From positions 287,379 to 351,378 of the forward strand of contig CALJGI010000002.1 in assembly GCA_938074045.1 (NCBI GenBank): 64,000 nt of DNA, in the 5' to 3' direction. The notes under the pieces were generated by a model. It saw only the letters and a list, made by a program, of their open reading frames with translations. It was not told where the DNA came from and made no database searches. Of this stretch, positions 20,288 through 29,478 are shown piece after piece. This DNA is from an uncultured Halieaceae bacterium (GTDB lineage: Bacteria > Pseudomonadota > Gammaproteobacteria > Pseudomonadales > Halieaceae). Both the position numbers and the translations under genes were made by a program. Each line of letters opens with the position of its first letter. Position 1 is the stretch's first letter.

Positions 20288-22198
20288 TTGAAACCAAACC
20301 TGTCACTCATTCTCGTCATCTATGACATGCCTGACCAGGCTGAGAGGACGCTACACTCACTTTCACTGTCCTACCAGCAGAATGTGGACGCGGCTGACTA
20401 TGAAGTCATCGTGGTTGAGCATGCCTCGAATCGCAATCTGGGCGAGCAGCGGGCGACCCGTTTCCCCGGTAACTTCCGCTATTTTCTCCGCGACGAATCC
20501 CTGCCATCACCTGTACCCGGGGTGCGATTTGGCGTGGAAGAAGCGGAATCGGACCTGCTGGCGATTATGGTTGATGGCGCCCGCATGGCGAGTCCTGGTC
20601 TGATAGCACAGATACTATCAGCAGCAGGTAAAGACCCCCTGACGGTGGTAACAGTGCCCGGTTACCATATTGGGCACATGCTGCAACAGGAAGCGGTTAA
20701 ACACGGCTACACGGTGGCGGAAGAAGAAAAACTGCTCCGACAAATAAAATGGCCAGAGGATGGCTATCGCCTGTTCGATATAAGTGTATTCAGTGGTTCC
20801 TGCAAAGCAGGCTTCCTGCGTCCCAATGCAGAGAGCAACTGCCTGTGCTTGCACCGAGACCTTTGGGACGAAACCGGCGGTATGGATCCACGCTTCACGG
20901 AGACCGGGGGTGGACAGGCCAATCCCGACCTGTACAAACGCGTATGCGAACATCCGGGCATACGTCTGCTTGTGCTTCCCGGTGAGGGTACCTTTCATCA
21001 GTTTCACGGCGGAGTAACCACCGGTCGGCCACCGGTGGAGCGTGAAATGCATATGCAAAATCACTTTGAGCAGTACAAGCAGTTGCGGGGTGAGTACTAT
21101 CGCCAGCCGCAGACGGTGGCGGAACTTTACGGACATGTGCCGCAGCCAGCACTGAAATTCTTGCACCAGTCAATATTGAACACCGGCTTCAAGGAATCAA
21201 CAGCGACGTCAATGCAGCGGCAAAATGCGCTACCACAACTTTCAGTCATCGTCATCGGTTATCGAATGGCTCAGCAGTTGGTCAATACTTTGCGCTCCCT
21301 GAGTCCCGATTATCAACAGGATATAGCTGCCCGGGACTATGAGGTTATTGTAGTGGAAAACGCCTCGGAGGAGGTGCTGGATGCCGCCAGCGTGGCCGCG
21401 CTGCCAGCCAATTTTTCCTACCATTTGCGGCAGGAGTCAGGCAAATCCCCAGTACCGGCGATCAATTATGCCTTTGACCTGTGCCGCGGAGATTTTATCG
21501 GTTTGATCATGGACGGCGCGAGAATGGTGACTCCTGGAACGCTGGCCACTGCGCTTCAGGCATGGACACTGGATCAACAAGCCCTGGTCGCCGTTCCCGG
21601 ATACCATCTGGGTACTGCAGAACAGCACGAAATCGAGATAGCAGGGGAAGCACTGGCTGCGGAACGGCAAATGCTGGCGTCAATTGATTGGGTCAATAAC
21701 GGCTACGATCTGTTCACCATCTCCACTTTCAGCGGTGCCAACCGACACGGCTACCTGCACCCCATCATGGAATGCAATTGTGTCTTTGCCTCCGCACAAA
21801 ACTTCAAGCGCATTGGCTATGCCAATCCTGACTTCACCATGCCCGGTGGCGGCAGTATCAATCTGCACATGTATCGCAGCCTCGGCATGCTGCCGGAGAC
21901 AAAGGTCTACGTCTTGCCGGGCGAGGGTTCTTTTCATCAGTACCACGGCGGCGTGACCACTTCCACCTACGCCGAAAGAGAGGCTGAAATACATCGACAC
22001 CGCGTGCAATTGCACAGCTATTGGCCAGGAGGCTTTCATAGCCTGCGCCGGGAGCCTACACTACTCGGCAAGGTGCCAACCCAGGCGCAACCATTTCTTC
22101 GGGAATCCCTGACGCGCAGCGCCAATCGAACCCGGAAATTGACCGAACAGGGCCTGCCACTGTGGGTCGATGATATTGCTGCAGCAAGCCAGGACTGA
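20288..22198 (+). CDS. Tandem-duplicated GT2-like glycosyltransferase with DGAR motifs
   Basis: A 636-residue protein made of two homologous ~300-residue halves. Each half repeats the same order of motifs: an SL/VI-V opening, YEVIVVE, then DGAR (96-99 and 409-412) where GT2 enzymes have DxD. Next come ExNC (182-185 and 495-498), a GGG, and GEG-x-FHQ-x-HGGVTT (232-245 and 545-558). A single-copy relative lies at 56760-57782. The start must be the TTG at 20288, since the first beta strand begins at residue 5. Two linked transfers by one polypeptide would fit; whether both halves are active is unknown. It is followed after 3 bases by a methyltransferase gene. Confidence 0.75.
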   Translation: MKPNLSLILVIYDMPDQAERTLHSLSLSYQQNVDAADYEVIVVEHASNRNLGEQRATRFPGNFRYFLRDESLPSPVPGVRFGVEEAESDLLAIMVDGARMASPGLIAQILSAAGKDPLTVVTVPGYHIGHMLQQEAVKHGYTVAEEEKLLRQIKWPEDGYRLFDISVFSGSCKAGFLRPNAESNCLCLHRDLWDETGGMDPRFTETGGGQANPDLYKRVCEHPGIRLLVLPGEGTFHQFHGGVTTGRPPVEREMHMQNHFEQYKQLRGEYYRQPQTVAELYGHVPQPALKFLHQSILNTGFKESTATSMQRQNALPQLSVIVIGYRMAQQLVNTLRSLSPDYQQDIAARDYEVIVVENASEEVLDAASVAALPANFSYHLRQESGKSPVPAINYAFDLCRGDFIGLIMDGARMVTPGTLATALQAWTLDQQALVAVPGYHLGTAEQHEIEIAGEALAAERQMLASIDWVNNGYDLFTISTFSGANRHGYLHPIMECNCVFASAQNFKRIGYANPDFTMPGGGSINLHMYRSLGMLPETKVYVLPGEGSFHQYHGGVTTSTYAEREAEIHRHRVQLHSYWPGGFHSLRREPTLLGKVPTQAQPFLRESLTRSANRTRKLTEQGLPLWVDDIAAASQD

Positions 22199-22201
22199 CG
22201 A

Positions 22202-22987
22202 ATGAACATATATTTTCCACCCTCGATCCAGAAGTTCGAACCCAAGCGAATGGTATTCAGCACCTGGGTCGATCACATGGCTTTCGGGTATGACCTGGTG
22301 GAATGCATACGACCAAAGGTCGTGGTCGAACTTGGCACCTACAACGGTTTATCGTTTTTCACGTTTTGCCAGTCAATGAAAGAAAATGACGTAGAGGGCA
22401 TGTGCTATGCCGTAGACACCTGGGAGGGTGATTCACATACAGGTGGCTACGACACATCAATCATTGATGATGTTCGCGCACATGCGCGGGAACACTACCG
22501 CGGCATCACCTATTTGCTGCAAATGTATTTCAATGATGCGGTGCAGCACTTTGAGGATGAGACTATTGATCTGCTGCACATTGATGGTCTGCATACATAT
22601 GAGGCGGTGAAAGAAGACTTCGAGACCTGGTTTCCGAAGGTGAGTCCCGGTGGCATTGTGCTATTCCACGATATAGAAGCCCGCATGAAAGACTATGGTG
22701 TCTGGAAATTCTGGGGAGAATTGCAGGCAAGCCATGAAACCTTCACGTTCCTGCACGGCTTCGGATTGGGCGTTTTGCGCAAGGCCGGCGGTCAGCGAGA
22801 AACCCTGCAGCTACTGGAGTTGCTGTTTCACAGTCGGCCCGGGGAGCAGCAAAAACTGCGTCAGCTCTACGTGCATGCCAGCCACTACATGGACACCAGA
22901 CGAAAGGCCCGACGACTGGACGCCCAGCTAAACAACCAAGCCCAACCAAAAGGTGGTCAGGGCAAATTGCCAGCGGCCAAAACCTGA
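22202..22987 (+). CDS. Class I SAM-dependent methyltransferase (Methyltransf_24-like)
   Basis: A 261-residue enzyme. VVVELGTYNGLSFFTFC is the SAM-binding glycine motif; YAVDTWEGD is the acidic ribose-binding strand; and LLHIDGLHTYEAVKEDFETW with GGIVLFHDIE follows the Methyltransf_24/CmcI pattern with metal-binding acidic residues. The tail is basic and Gln-rich. Such enzymes occur beside glycosyltransferases in O-antigen loci and O-methylate sugars. Three bases separate it from the double glycosyltransferase, so both are on one transcript. Confidence 0.82.
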   Translation: MNIYFPPSIQKFEPKRMVFSTWVDHMAFGYDLVECIRPKVVVELGTYNGLSFFTFCQSMKENDVEGMCYAVDTWEGDSHTGGYDTSIIDDVRAHAREHYRGITYLLQMYFNDAVQHFEDETIDLLHIDGLHTYEAVKEDFETWFPKVSPGGIVLFHDIEARMKDYGVWKFWGELQASHETFTFLHGFGLGVLRKAGGQRETLQLLELLFHSRPGEQQKLRQLYVHASHYMDTRRKARRLDAQLNNQAQPKGGQGKLPAAKT

Positions 22988-23016
22988 TATTCCAGTCCTG
23001 ATAGAACTACCCTGAT

Positions 23017-23751
23017 TCAGACGTTTCCCTGTGGCAGATGCTGCCACAGCGTATCGTGTGAATCGCCTCCCAAACCGAGCGTATTAGTGTAGTAGTACAA
23101 TGCCACCGATTTGCGCGTGACGCCTTCGGGACAAAGCAGCGGATGCGGATGACCGTGAAATGATGTGGATGTAGTACTGAAAATGACGCATCGCCCAGCG
23201 GCAGGGGCAATTTTTTGTCGACAGCTTGCCATATCCTCTGACCAGAGTTCCAGGTCACCACCCCAGGCTTGATCCCAGTCTTCATTAAAGTAAATCAACA
23301 GATTCAAGCGCCGATCCAGACCAAAAGCGGGATGGCGGTTAAAATCGGCGTGCACCTGCAAAAATCCGCCACTCTCGGTCTGGTGAATACCGCCGCCCAA
23401 CAAGTGGGGGTCGGGCAGAATGTTTTCTATTCCACTCATTCCCTCCAGCAGGGTGACAAAGCGACCGGCATTGAGCTCCCAGTACAATCGCCTGAAGGCA
23501 ATATCCACGCCCATCTCCCGGGATACCCATCGCTTGCGGAACTGGGCCGCCGTGCCATCCGCCGCATCCGCCGACCGGTCCTCCTGTCCCGGCTTGACCC
23601 GTGACTGCGGAAACAGGTCGGCCAATACAGTCACCAACTCCGGCGCAAGAAAGTTATCGATCACGATATGGGGAAAGGGATCAGCGCTGCGATAGGATTC
23701 CGCGCCGCCGACCATTTGTCGCTCCAGGCTTTGGTAATCTAACAGGTTCAT
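23017..23751 (-). CDS. Fe(II)/2-oxoglutarate dioxygenase, Tpa1/prolyl-hydroxylase-like (copy 1)
   Basis: A 244-residue double-stranded beta-helix oxygenase. The metal triad is visible as H134-x-D136 in VHADFN and H199 in SFHGHP; Arg213 in TRKSVALYYYT is the likely 2-oxoglutarate anchor. Bacterial members of this type sit in polysaccharide and secondary-metabolite loci and may hydroxylate a sugar, lipid or protein side chain; the substrate is unknown. It overlaps the upstream copy as ATGA. Confidence 0.85.
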   Translation of the reverse strand: MNLLDYQSLERQMVGGAESYRSADPFPHIVIDNFLAPELVTVLADLFPQSRVKPGQEDRSADAADGTAAQFRKRWVSREMGVDIAFRRLYWELNAGRFVTLLEGMSGIENILPDPHLLGGGIHQTESGGFLQVHADFNRHPAFGLDRRLNLLIYFNEDWDQAWGGDLELWSEDMASCRQKIAPAAGRCVIFSTTSTSFHGHPHPLLCPEGVTRKSVALYYYTNTLGLGGDSHDTLWQHLPQGNV

Positions 23752-24557
23752 TCAAGATCCGGCCGTAACCCCTCCGGCAGTTTCTGCCATTCGGTCGCGC
23801 GGGTGGGCTCGACATCGGCGTCTTCACGTCCACGCGTGTAGTAATAAAGCGCTATGGATTTCCGGGTGTGCCCCGCGGGGCAGGACACGACTTCTGGATG
23901 ACCGTGAAAGGATTTGTCCGACGTGTTAAAAATTACACAGCGTCCGGCCAACGGTCGGATGCGACGACCGCAGGATTGCATGTCCGGATCCCACAACTCG
24001 AGATGTCCGCCCCATTCGTCCTGCCAGTCCGGATTCAGATAAACCAGCACGTTGACACGACGGTCCAACTGGTAGTGTCGATGCCGCGTAAAATCAGCGT
24101 GTACCCCAAGGACGCCACCAGGCAGTACCTGGTGAATGCCACCCCCTTGTAGTTTGGGATCCGGCAGCAGACCCGTGATACCGGTCAGGCGTTCCAGAAA
24201 GCGGATAAAGCTTCCGGAATTCATTTCCAGAATCAACTCGCGCAAGGAGGGTCCCATCTCAGTCACCGAACACAGGCCCAGTTTGTTGTGCTGCCAATGC
24301 TCACCCGAGGAAGAGCGCGGACTCAACTGCCGCCAACTCACCGATGCCTCCGGCGATGGAAATTCTTCGATCAAATGCTGTACGGCATCTGCCTCGATAA
24401 ACCGCTCCAGCAGAATATTTGGATAGGGCTGGGCTGCGCCGTATTGGTCCTTGAGCTGATCCGCCTGCCCTATCAACCTTTCTATATCCAGAATGGGAAG
24501 AGCGCGCAGCGATTCCACTGCGGAAGGGACCTGACTTGGGTTTTCAGAGTTGGGCAC
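23748..24557 (-). CDS. Fe(II)/2-oxoglutarate dioxygenase, Tpa1/prolyl-hydroxylase-like (copy 2)
   Basis: About 269 residues, clearly paralogous to the next gene: VHADFTRHR, WGGHLELWDPDM, SFHGHPEVVSCPAGHTRKSIALYYYTR. Metal residues are H153, D155 and H218, with Arg232 for the cosubstrate. The copies share layout throughout, so they arose by tandem duplication and diverged. The frame opens to 24641 within the sulfatase gene; GTG 24557 is a compromise start lacking a strong ribosome-binding site. Confidence 0.8.
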   Translation of the reverse strand: MPNSENPSQVPSAVESLRALPILDIERLIGQADQLKDQYGAAQPYPNILLERFIEADAVQHLIEEFPSPEASVSWRQLSPRSSSGEHWQHNKLGLCSVTEMGPSLRELILEMNSGSFIRFLERLTGITGLLPDPKLQGGGIHQVLPGGVLGVHADFTRHRHYQLDRRVNVLVYLNPDWQDEWGGHLELWDPDMQSCGRRIRPLAGRCVIFNTSDKSFHGHPEVVSCPAGHTRKSIALYYYTRGREDADVEPTRATEWQKLPEGLRPDLE

Positions 24558-24610
24558 TAAGGACAAACCGTGACGTTGTTTTGATGAGGACAGCAGGGCG
24601 CAGTATATCG

Positions 24611-26473
24611 CTATTGACCGGTTGCGAGAATGGCCACACAACGCTCCTTCAAACCCGGATGCACAATTGCTGACATTTCCTTGTCCTGGATCATTCTCGT
24701 GGACAGAAACGGAGCTACGCCGCGGGGGACACCAGCTGTCCCAGAGCCCGCATTGAAAACAATTAAAGGATTGGTCGGCGGATGTGGATTCAGTTCAGGG
24801 TTGGCAAATGTCACCTCCTGCCGCATTACCCCATCTATGTAAACACGCACGAGGCTTTCATCGTCTGGACGATAAAAAACCTGATGCGATTTAGTCAGGT
24901 ACGCTGTGACCGCGATCGTTGTGCATTCGCTGCGCTGCTCCGGCAATGAGATAGTCATTTCATGTGAATCTAAGATGAGATGGAGAGCATCATCATTCAC
25001 GGTCAATTCCAGATAACCTTCCTGCGCCACAATCGGAACAGATTTCTCAGGATCACTATCGGCAAGACTGACGACCATCCCAAAACTCCAGGTACCCGCT
25101 ATCGGCGTCCTTCTGAATTCATCCCCCGCATAAACTGTCCGGCGGGCATCAGGGAATTGCGGCTGAAGTTCCACACGGGTTACTTCCCGGCTCCAGCTTT
25201 CCGCGTCAGCGGCCAGATCAAGCGCCAACTGAGACTCTTCCTCAATCATGTTGGCGGACACGACAGTCGGATCTGCCGTACTGCTGTACAAAAAACTGGC
25301 CGCCCCCAGCCAGCTTGAAAAAAGCCATTGGGCGGTTGGATCCAGCAGGCCATAGCTATCGGCAGCGCCGTGATGGCTGAACCAGCGCAGCGGACGCTGG
25401 GGCTGTGTGACAAACATATCGCGGCCATCCACCTCAGCAGGCACAGGAATGCTGAGGGCATGCAGGATGGTCGGTGCAATATCTGTGATCATCACTGGCT
25501 GCTGTAATGCTTCCCCACCAGACCAGTTATCGGCCCAATACATTACCAGCGGAGTACGAATACCGCCTTCGAGATAACCGGCCTTGGCGCCGTCAAATGG
25601 TGCATTACTGGGGTAATGGCGGGCTGTACCACCATTGTCGCTGACCACTACGATGAGGGTATTTCGGTGCTGATTACTCTGTTTCAGTGCCGTCAGAATC
25701 TGGCCGACGGCATCGTCCAGTTGTGCCTTCAAAGCCTGGTACCTGCCGTATTCCGTGGCAGGAAACTGCTCCGCGAACTGTGAAGAAGGTTGAATCGGAC
25801 TGTGCGGCGCATAATAACTGAGGTAGAGAAACCAGGGGCCGGTGGCTGACGAAACATAATCAACCCCGCGCCGTGTCAGTATCTCAGTCAAATGCCCTTG
25901 ATATTCGCGGGGTGGCGCATCGTCCTCCTCCAGCCAGGGATTCAGGTAGGTCGGCTGACCACGCGTATATTCGCCCCCGGAGTGAGGACCGGCCAGGTAC
26001 ATCTGATTGGTGAATCCAAACCATTGAGAAAAACCCTGGCCCAGGGGTCGGGCGCCAGGATATTTTTCACCTATATGCCATTTTCCTATGGCTGCGGTTG
26101 CGTACCCCTCAGCGGCCAGAATCTCCGGCAGTGTCCGCACCTCGGCGCTCAACCCCGGCCCGGAGGGATGAAAGCCCAGCTTGGCGGGGTAACGACCCGT
26201 CAGCAGTGCCGCTCTGCTAGGCGCGCAGCTGCTCTCTGTGTAGTGCCGGGAGAAGCGCAGTCCTTCTCTGGCAAGGGCATCCAGATTGGGGGTGGGGGAG
26301 TCCGAGTTATTATTGATAGCGAGATCGTTGAACCCGAAATCGTCCAACACGATTAGCAATACATTGGGAGATGGAGACCCACCGGCCCAGCTGTTGCATG
26401 CCACGACAAGTACCAGGCAAGCTATGACGCCAGACAGGCAATCATGGACGACACTGGCTCTGTATTTCCGCAT
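24611..26473 (-). CDS. Lipoprotein sulfatase (arylsulfatase family)
   Basis: A 620-residue enzyme that hydrolyses sulfate esters. An N-terminal hydrophobic segment ends in a VVAC lipobox (Cys26), suggesting a membrane-anchored lipoprotein. The active-site motif is C83-APSR-AALLTGR, whose cysteine must be converted to formylglycine. LIVLDDFGFNDLA supplies metal-binding aspartates and VVVSDNGG the other half of the site. Residues after about 450 form an extra beta-rich domain not usual in the shortest sulfatases. It sits among oxygenases and an ABC exporter, so its substrate may be a sulfated surface glycan. Confidence 0.88.
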   Translation of the reverse strand: MRKYRASVVHDCLSGVIACLVLVVACNSWAGGSPSPNVLLIVLDDFGFNDLAINNNSDSPTPNLDALAREGLRFSRHYTESSCAPSRAALLTGRYPAKLGFHPSGPGLSAEVRTLPEILAAEGYATAAIGKWHIGEKYPGARPLGQGFSQWFGFTNQMYLAGPHSGGEYTRGQPTYLNPWLEEDDAPPREYQGHLTEILTRRGVDYVSSATGPWFLYLSYYAPHSPIQPSSQFAEQFPATEYGRYQALKAQLDDAVGQILTALKQSNQHRNTLIVVVSDNGGTARHYPSNAPFDGAKAGYLEGGIRTPLVMYWADNWSGGEALQQPVMITDIAPTILHALSIPVPAEVDGRDMFVTQPQRPLRWFSHHGAADSYGLLDPTAQWLFSSWLGAASFLYSSTADPTVVSANMIEEESQLALDLAADAESWSREVTRVELQPQFPDARRTVYAGDEFRRTPIAGTWSFGMVVSLADSDPEKSVPIVAQEGYLELTVNDDALHLILDSHEMTISLPEQRSECTTIAVTAYLTKSHQVFYRPDDESLVRVYIDGVMRQEVTFANPELNPHPPTNPLIVFNAGSGTAGVPRGVAPFLSTRMIQDKEMSAIVHPGLKERCVAILATGQ

Positions 26474-27439
26474 TTAGCCGCGTTTTTCCTGCCGTCGCTT
26501 TTGCCATGCACGCGCAAGCCGCACTGCCTCACTGAGGTGTTCCGGTGGCAGTTCATGCAATTGTTCATTCCACGGCGCTATTTCATAGTTTTTGTCACGC
26601 CAGTAATAGCAAAGATGCCTGTCCGTCCAGCCGTGGTATATTTCCTCCCAGGAAAGGCGGCCAAAATGCGGCTGTAAGACGGTCTCGGTCAAAGCGGCGC
26701 CCTCTTCCTGAAACCTGTAATCCACAGACAGTCGAAACCGATCTCCAGAGAGATTGGGTAGACTGCGGTGTAACGTCAAACTGTGAAACACCAGCAGATC
26801 GCCGCACCGAAAATCCGTCGACAACCAGCGCAGGTCATCCGCCTCCATTGGCAGGCGTGCCTGCCGCCCTCCAGCACCCAGGGAAAAGTCCAGTGGCAGT
26901 AAACCCAGACGATGGGACCCCTCCAGAATGCTCAGCCCCCCCAACTGCCTGGGGCAATCCCCCAGGGGTATCCAGCCCGCATAGAGATCAGCGGTACCCT
27001 GATTATTGGGAAAATCCTGGTGCGGCGGTGTTGTGCACTCTTCATTGTCTGGAAATACCAGGCGGGCGATTCCAAGAGGATGAGGGAAGGCGCTGTCACC
27101 GACGACGGCACGCATAACGTCCTGCAACGCCGGTTGATGCGCCAGCTTGTGAAAAGACTGCAATCGCTGAATTCTGTCATACACGCAAAAATAGTCTACC
27201 TCCCCTTCCACTGTCGGAGTTCGCCCAACTCGCGCATCGGACGGCGCGCTGTCAGCAGACAACCAGCCCTCCTCAGCAAAAATCGCAAGAATTTCTCCTC
27301 GCAGAGACAGCAACACATCCTTTGGCACAACGCCGCGCAGAAACAGATAACCATCCTCATCCACACGCTCGCGCAGCTGCTGGCAATCACCAATTAACTC
27401 ATTGCTAACGCACAGTTCTTCGGTTTTCTGTGTTTGCAT
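26474..27439 (-). CDS. Phytanoyl-CoA dioxygenase (PhyH) family oxygenase
   Basis: A 321-residue Fe(II)/2OG enzyme. The metal ligands are H140-x-D142 (PPHQDFPNN) and H224 (LTLHRSLPN); RFRLSVDYRF supplies the cosubstrate arginine. The middle motif GGLSILEGSHR is characteristic. Bacterial members hydroxylate diverse small molecules and some occur beside glycan exporters. Its ATG follows the end of the ABC ATPase gene by 2 bases and the sulfatase start follows directly, so it lies in one operon. Confidence 0.85.
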   Translation of the reverse strand: MQTQKTEELCVSNELIGDCQQLRERVDEDGYLFLRGVVPKDVLLSLRGEILAIFAEEGWLSADSAPSDARVGRTPTVEGEVDYFCVYDRIQRLQSFHKLAHQPALQDVMRAVVGDSAFPHPLGIARLVFPDNEECTTPPHQDFPNNQGTADLYAGWIPLGDCPRQLGGLSILEGSHRLGLLPLDFSLGAGGRQARLPMEADDLRWLSTDFRCGDLLVFHSLTLHRSLPNLSGDRFRLSVDYRFQEEGAALTETVLQPHFGRLSWEEIYHGWTDRHLCYYWRDKNYEIAPWNEQLHELPPEHLSEAVRLARAWQKRRQEKRG

Positions 27440-27441
27440 GG

Positions 27442-28602
27442 TCAGGAAACAGGCTTGCTGCGGTGGTGTTTGACCAGCGTATGCAAGCTGCTTACCAGCT
27501 GTTGACTGACCGCCGCGGCGCGCACGTCTTTGACACGAACCTTGGACAAACGCGAAAAGCTGGCCAGTAAATCCTCATACTGCAGGAAAGCTTCGCGCAC
27601 CGCATGATCTTCACCCCGCGCCAGCTCATGGGTATTCTCCACCCACACCGTAGTGCCACATTCCTCAACCAACAGGGCGGACAGTATCTCTCTGTGCCCG
27701 GGATAGTAGAACTTGACTCCGGATTCCTCCTCAAGAAATCTGGTGGCAATATTCCCTTCGCGCTCCCGCTTCAACCCCTGCCTGAATATGTGCAAGCGCG
27801 CCAATGGGTCAGCATTCGCCGGGTGACGACGAACTTCTTCTGTAGTCATCTGCAGGCCCTGCGCCAGCTGTTTAACCAGATGATCGTAATCGTGATACCA
27901 CTCTAGCACCTCATGTGGAGGGCCCTGCATCACACAGCGGCCGTTTTCCAGCCAGATTATCGTCTCACACAACTCCGCCATAAAATGCTCGTCATGTGAC
28001 ACCAGAATGACAGTACGGTCAGAACAAACCGCGTCAAACATCGCTTCCCGGGATTTCAGACGAAACTCGTGATCGCCCACGCCAAGCACTTCATCGATCA
28101 GGACAATTTCCGCCTGGGCGTAATAAGCCACCGAAAATCCGAGCCTGGCGCGCATACCGGAGGAATAACTGGCCAGAGGTTGATCGATGACGTGATCCAA
28201 GCCGGAAAAAGCAATTATTTCATCCAGACAGGCATCAACCTGTGGCCGGCTCAGGCCCATCAACAAGCACCCCAGAATAGCATTTTCCCTGCCGGTGAGT
28301 TGCGGCTGGAAACCAAGCTGCAAGGTCAGCAAGGAAACGTGAAGGTCGTCGCAATGATGCACGACCTCGCCTTCATCGGGCTGCAGAACACCAGCGAGTA
28401 ACTTCAATAGCGTACTCTTACCTGCGCCATTGCGCCCGACAATTCCCAGCGTCTGCCCGCTGTGGACCTGCAGATTCAAGCCATCGAGGACCTTGTGGCA
28501 CTCACGTTTGAACAGCGAACGACCACCGCTGTAGCTGAGCGATACATTATTTAGGGACAGCAGCAGCTCGCCGTTGCTGGTCAAAGGTTCCATCGCCGTC
28601 AT
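27442..28602 (-). CDS. wzt: ABC transporter ATP-binding protein (Wzt/TagH-like) with C-terminal extension
   Basis: A 386-residue ATPase. Walker A is GRNGAGKST (56-64), signature YSSGMRARL (146-154), Walker B IVLIDEVLG (166-174), switch LVSHD (200-204). This matches ATPases of polysaccharide exporters of the Wzt/KpsT/TagH group. Residues from about 245 on form a charged, mainly helical extension that does not look like the beta-sandwich sugar-binding domain of classic Wzt. It pairs with the permease gene, overlapping by 4 bases, so it powers export of an undecaprenyl-linked polymer or glycolipid. Confidence 0.88.
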   Translation of the reverse strand: MTAMEPLTSNGELLLSLNNVSLSYSGGRSLFKRECHKVLDGLNLQVHSGQTLGIVGRNGAGKSTLLKLLAGVLQPDEGEVVHHCDDLHVSLLTLQLGFQPQLTGRENAILGCLLMGLSRPQVDACLDEIIAFSGLDHVIDQPLASYSSGMRARLGFSVAYYAQAEIVLIDEVLGVGDHEFRLKSREAMFDAVCSDRTVILVSHDEHFMAELCETIIWLENGRCVMQGPPHEVLEWYHDYDHLVKQLAQGLQMTTEEVRRHPANADPLARLHIFRQGLKREREGNIATRFLEEESGVKFYYPGHREILSALLVEECGTTVWVENTHELARGEDHAVREAFLQYEDLLASFSRLSKVRVKDVRAAAVSQQLVSSLHTLVKHHRSKPVS

Positions 28603-29369
28603 CGCAGCAGCGCCTTGGCGAGACTTTGTTCCAGTAACCGGTACAACACAGCCGCCAGTGCCAGAAAGAAAATCGTGCAGAACAACGGTATCATCAAAGT
28701 CTGTGGGTCAGGCGGAACGCCATCGAGCAGGATTCGGCGATAGCCCGACAAAAAGACCGCAATGGGATTCCAGTACAGAATGTCAGAAACCGCGCTATCC
28801 AGCTTGCTGATATCAAAGAAAATGCCCGAGGCAAAAAACAGCAGCTGGAAGGCATTGTCGATGACTTTCCTCGCATCCGGGAAATAGGGCACGATCAGGG
28901 CAAGCAGCATCCCCAGCGCGAAAATAAAGCAAAGGTTAAGCAGTAGCAGCGCCGGGAGGTACCAATAGGCAGCGCCGAACTGCCCACTGTAAAGTACCGC
29001 AAAACCAACGAGTAAAATCAGGATAACCGCAAACCGCAAACCGGCAGACAATACATCCGACAACGGAAACAACCATTTGGGAAGGTTGGACTGGGTCAGA
29101 ATTCCCCTTGCCTGCACCAATGACTGTGCCGTGCGCTTGACGGAGCTGTCTATCCAGCGCCAGAAAACAAATCCCACGAGTAAAAAACCGACAAATCCAG
29201 GGCCGCCCCGCTCGAGTATAAGTCCAAAGATCACATACAACACAAGCATGTGTGCTGCGGGTTCGATTATCCACCAGGCGAAGCCCATGTACAGCTGTCG
29301 GGACTCACTGCGAGCGTCAGCCACGATTTTGTACAACAGGAGGTCGCGGTGGCCGCGGAGGAATTTCAC
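28599..29369 (-). CDS. wzm: ABC-2 type polysaccharide export permease (Wzm-like)
   Basis: A 256-residue membrane protein with six hydrophobic helices. LYMGFAWWIIEPAAHMLVLYVIFG near the N-terminus and the C-terminal layout match Wzm/KpsM/TagG permeases. It forms the channel half of the exporter with the adjacent ATPase. The GTG at 29369 lacks a strong ribosome-binding site but gives the normal cytosolic N-terminus. It is the first gene of the leftward operon permease-ATPase-PhyH-sulfatase-2OG-2OG. Confidence 0.88.
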   Translation of the reverse strand: MKFLRGHRDLLLYKIVADARSESRQLYMGFAWWIIEPAAHMLVLYVIFGLILERGGPGFVGFLLVGFVFWRWIDSSVKRTAQSLVQARGILTQSNLPKWLFPLSDVLSAGLRFAVILILLVGFAVLYSGQFGAAYWYLPALLLLNLCFIFALGMLLALIVPYFPDARKVIDNAFQLLFFASGIFFDISKLDSAVSDILYWNPIAVFLSGYRRILLDGVPPDPQTLMIPLFCTIFFLALAAVLYRLLEQSLAKALLR

Positions 29370-29414
29370 GACAACATTGCCTACAGTTACTGCTTCTGGC
29401 GTAATATACCACTT

Positions 29415-29434
29415 TCATCAGCATGTTTTGATGA
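29415..29434. repeat. Inverted repeat in the divergent region before the exporter operon
   Basis: TCATCA and TGATGA form a 6-base inverted repeat with an 8-base centre. It lies between the divergent permease and methyltransferase genes (29370-29478), where both promoters must be. It could be an operator; it matches no site I know, and short repeats occur by chance. Confidence 0.3.
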
Positions 29435-29478
29435 GTGGGGTGGCATTCTTCCCCCGGCGTCAAAATTCCAAAGTACCC

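Noticed and set aside
29077..29478. Upstream extension of the methyltransferase frame
   Set aside because: The extra 134 residues are antisense to the Wzm-like permease and precede a proper N-terminus at 29479.
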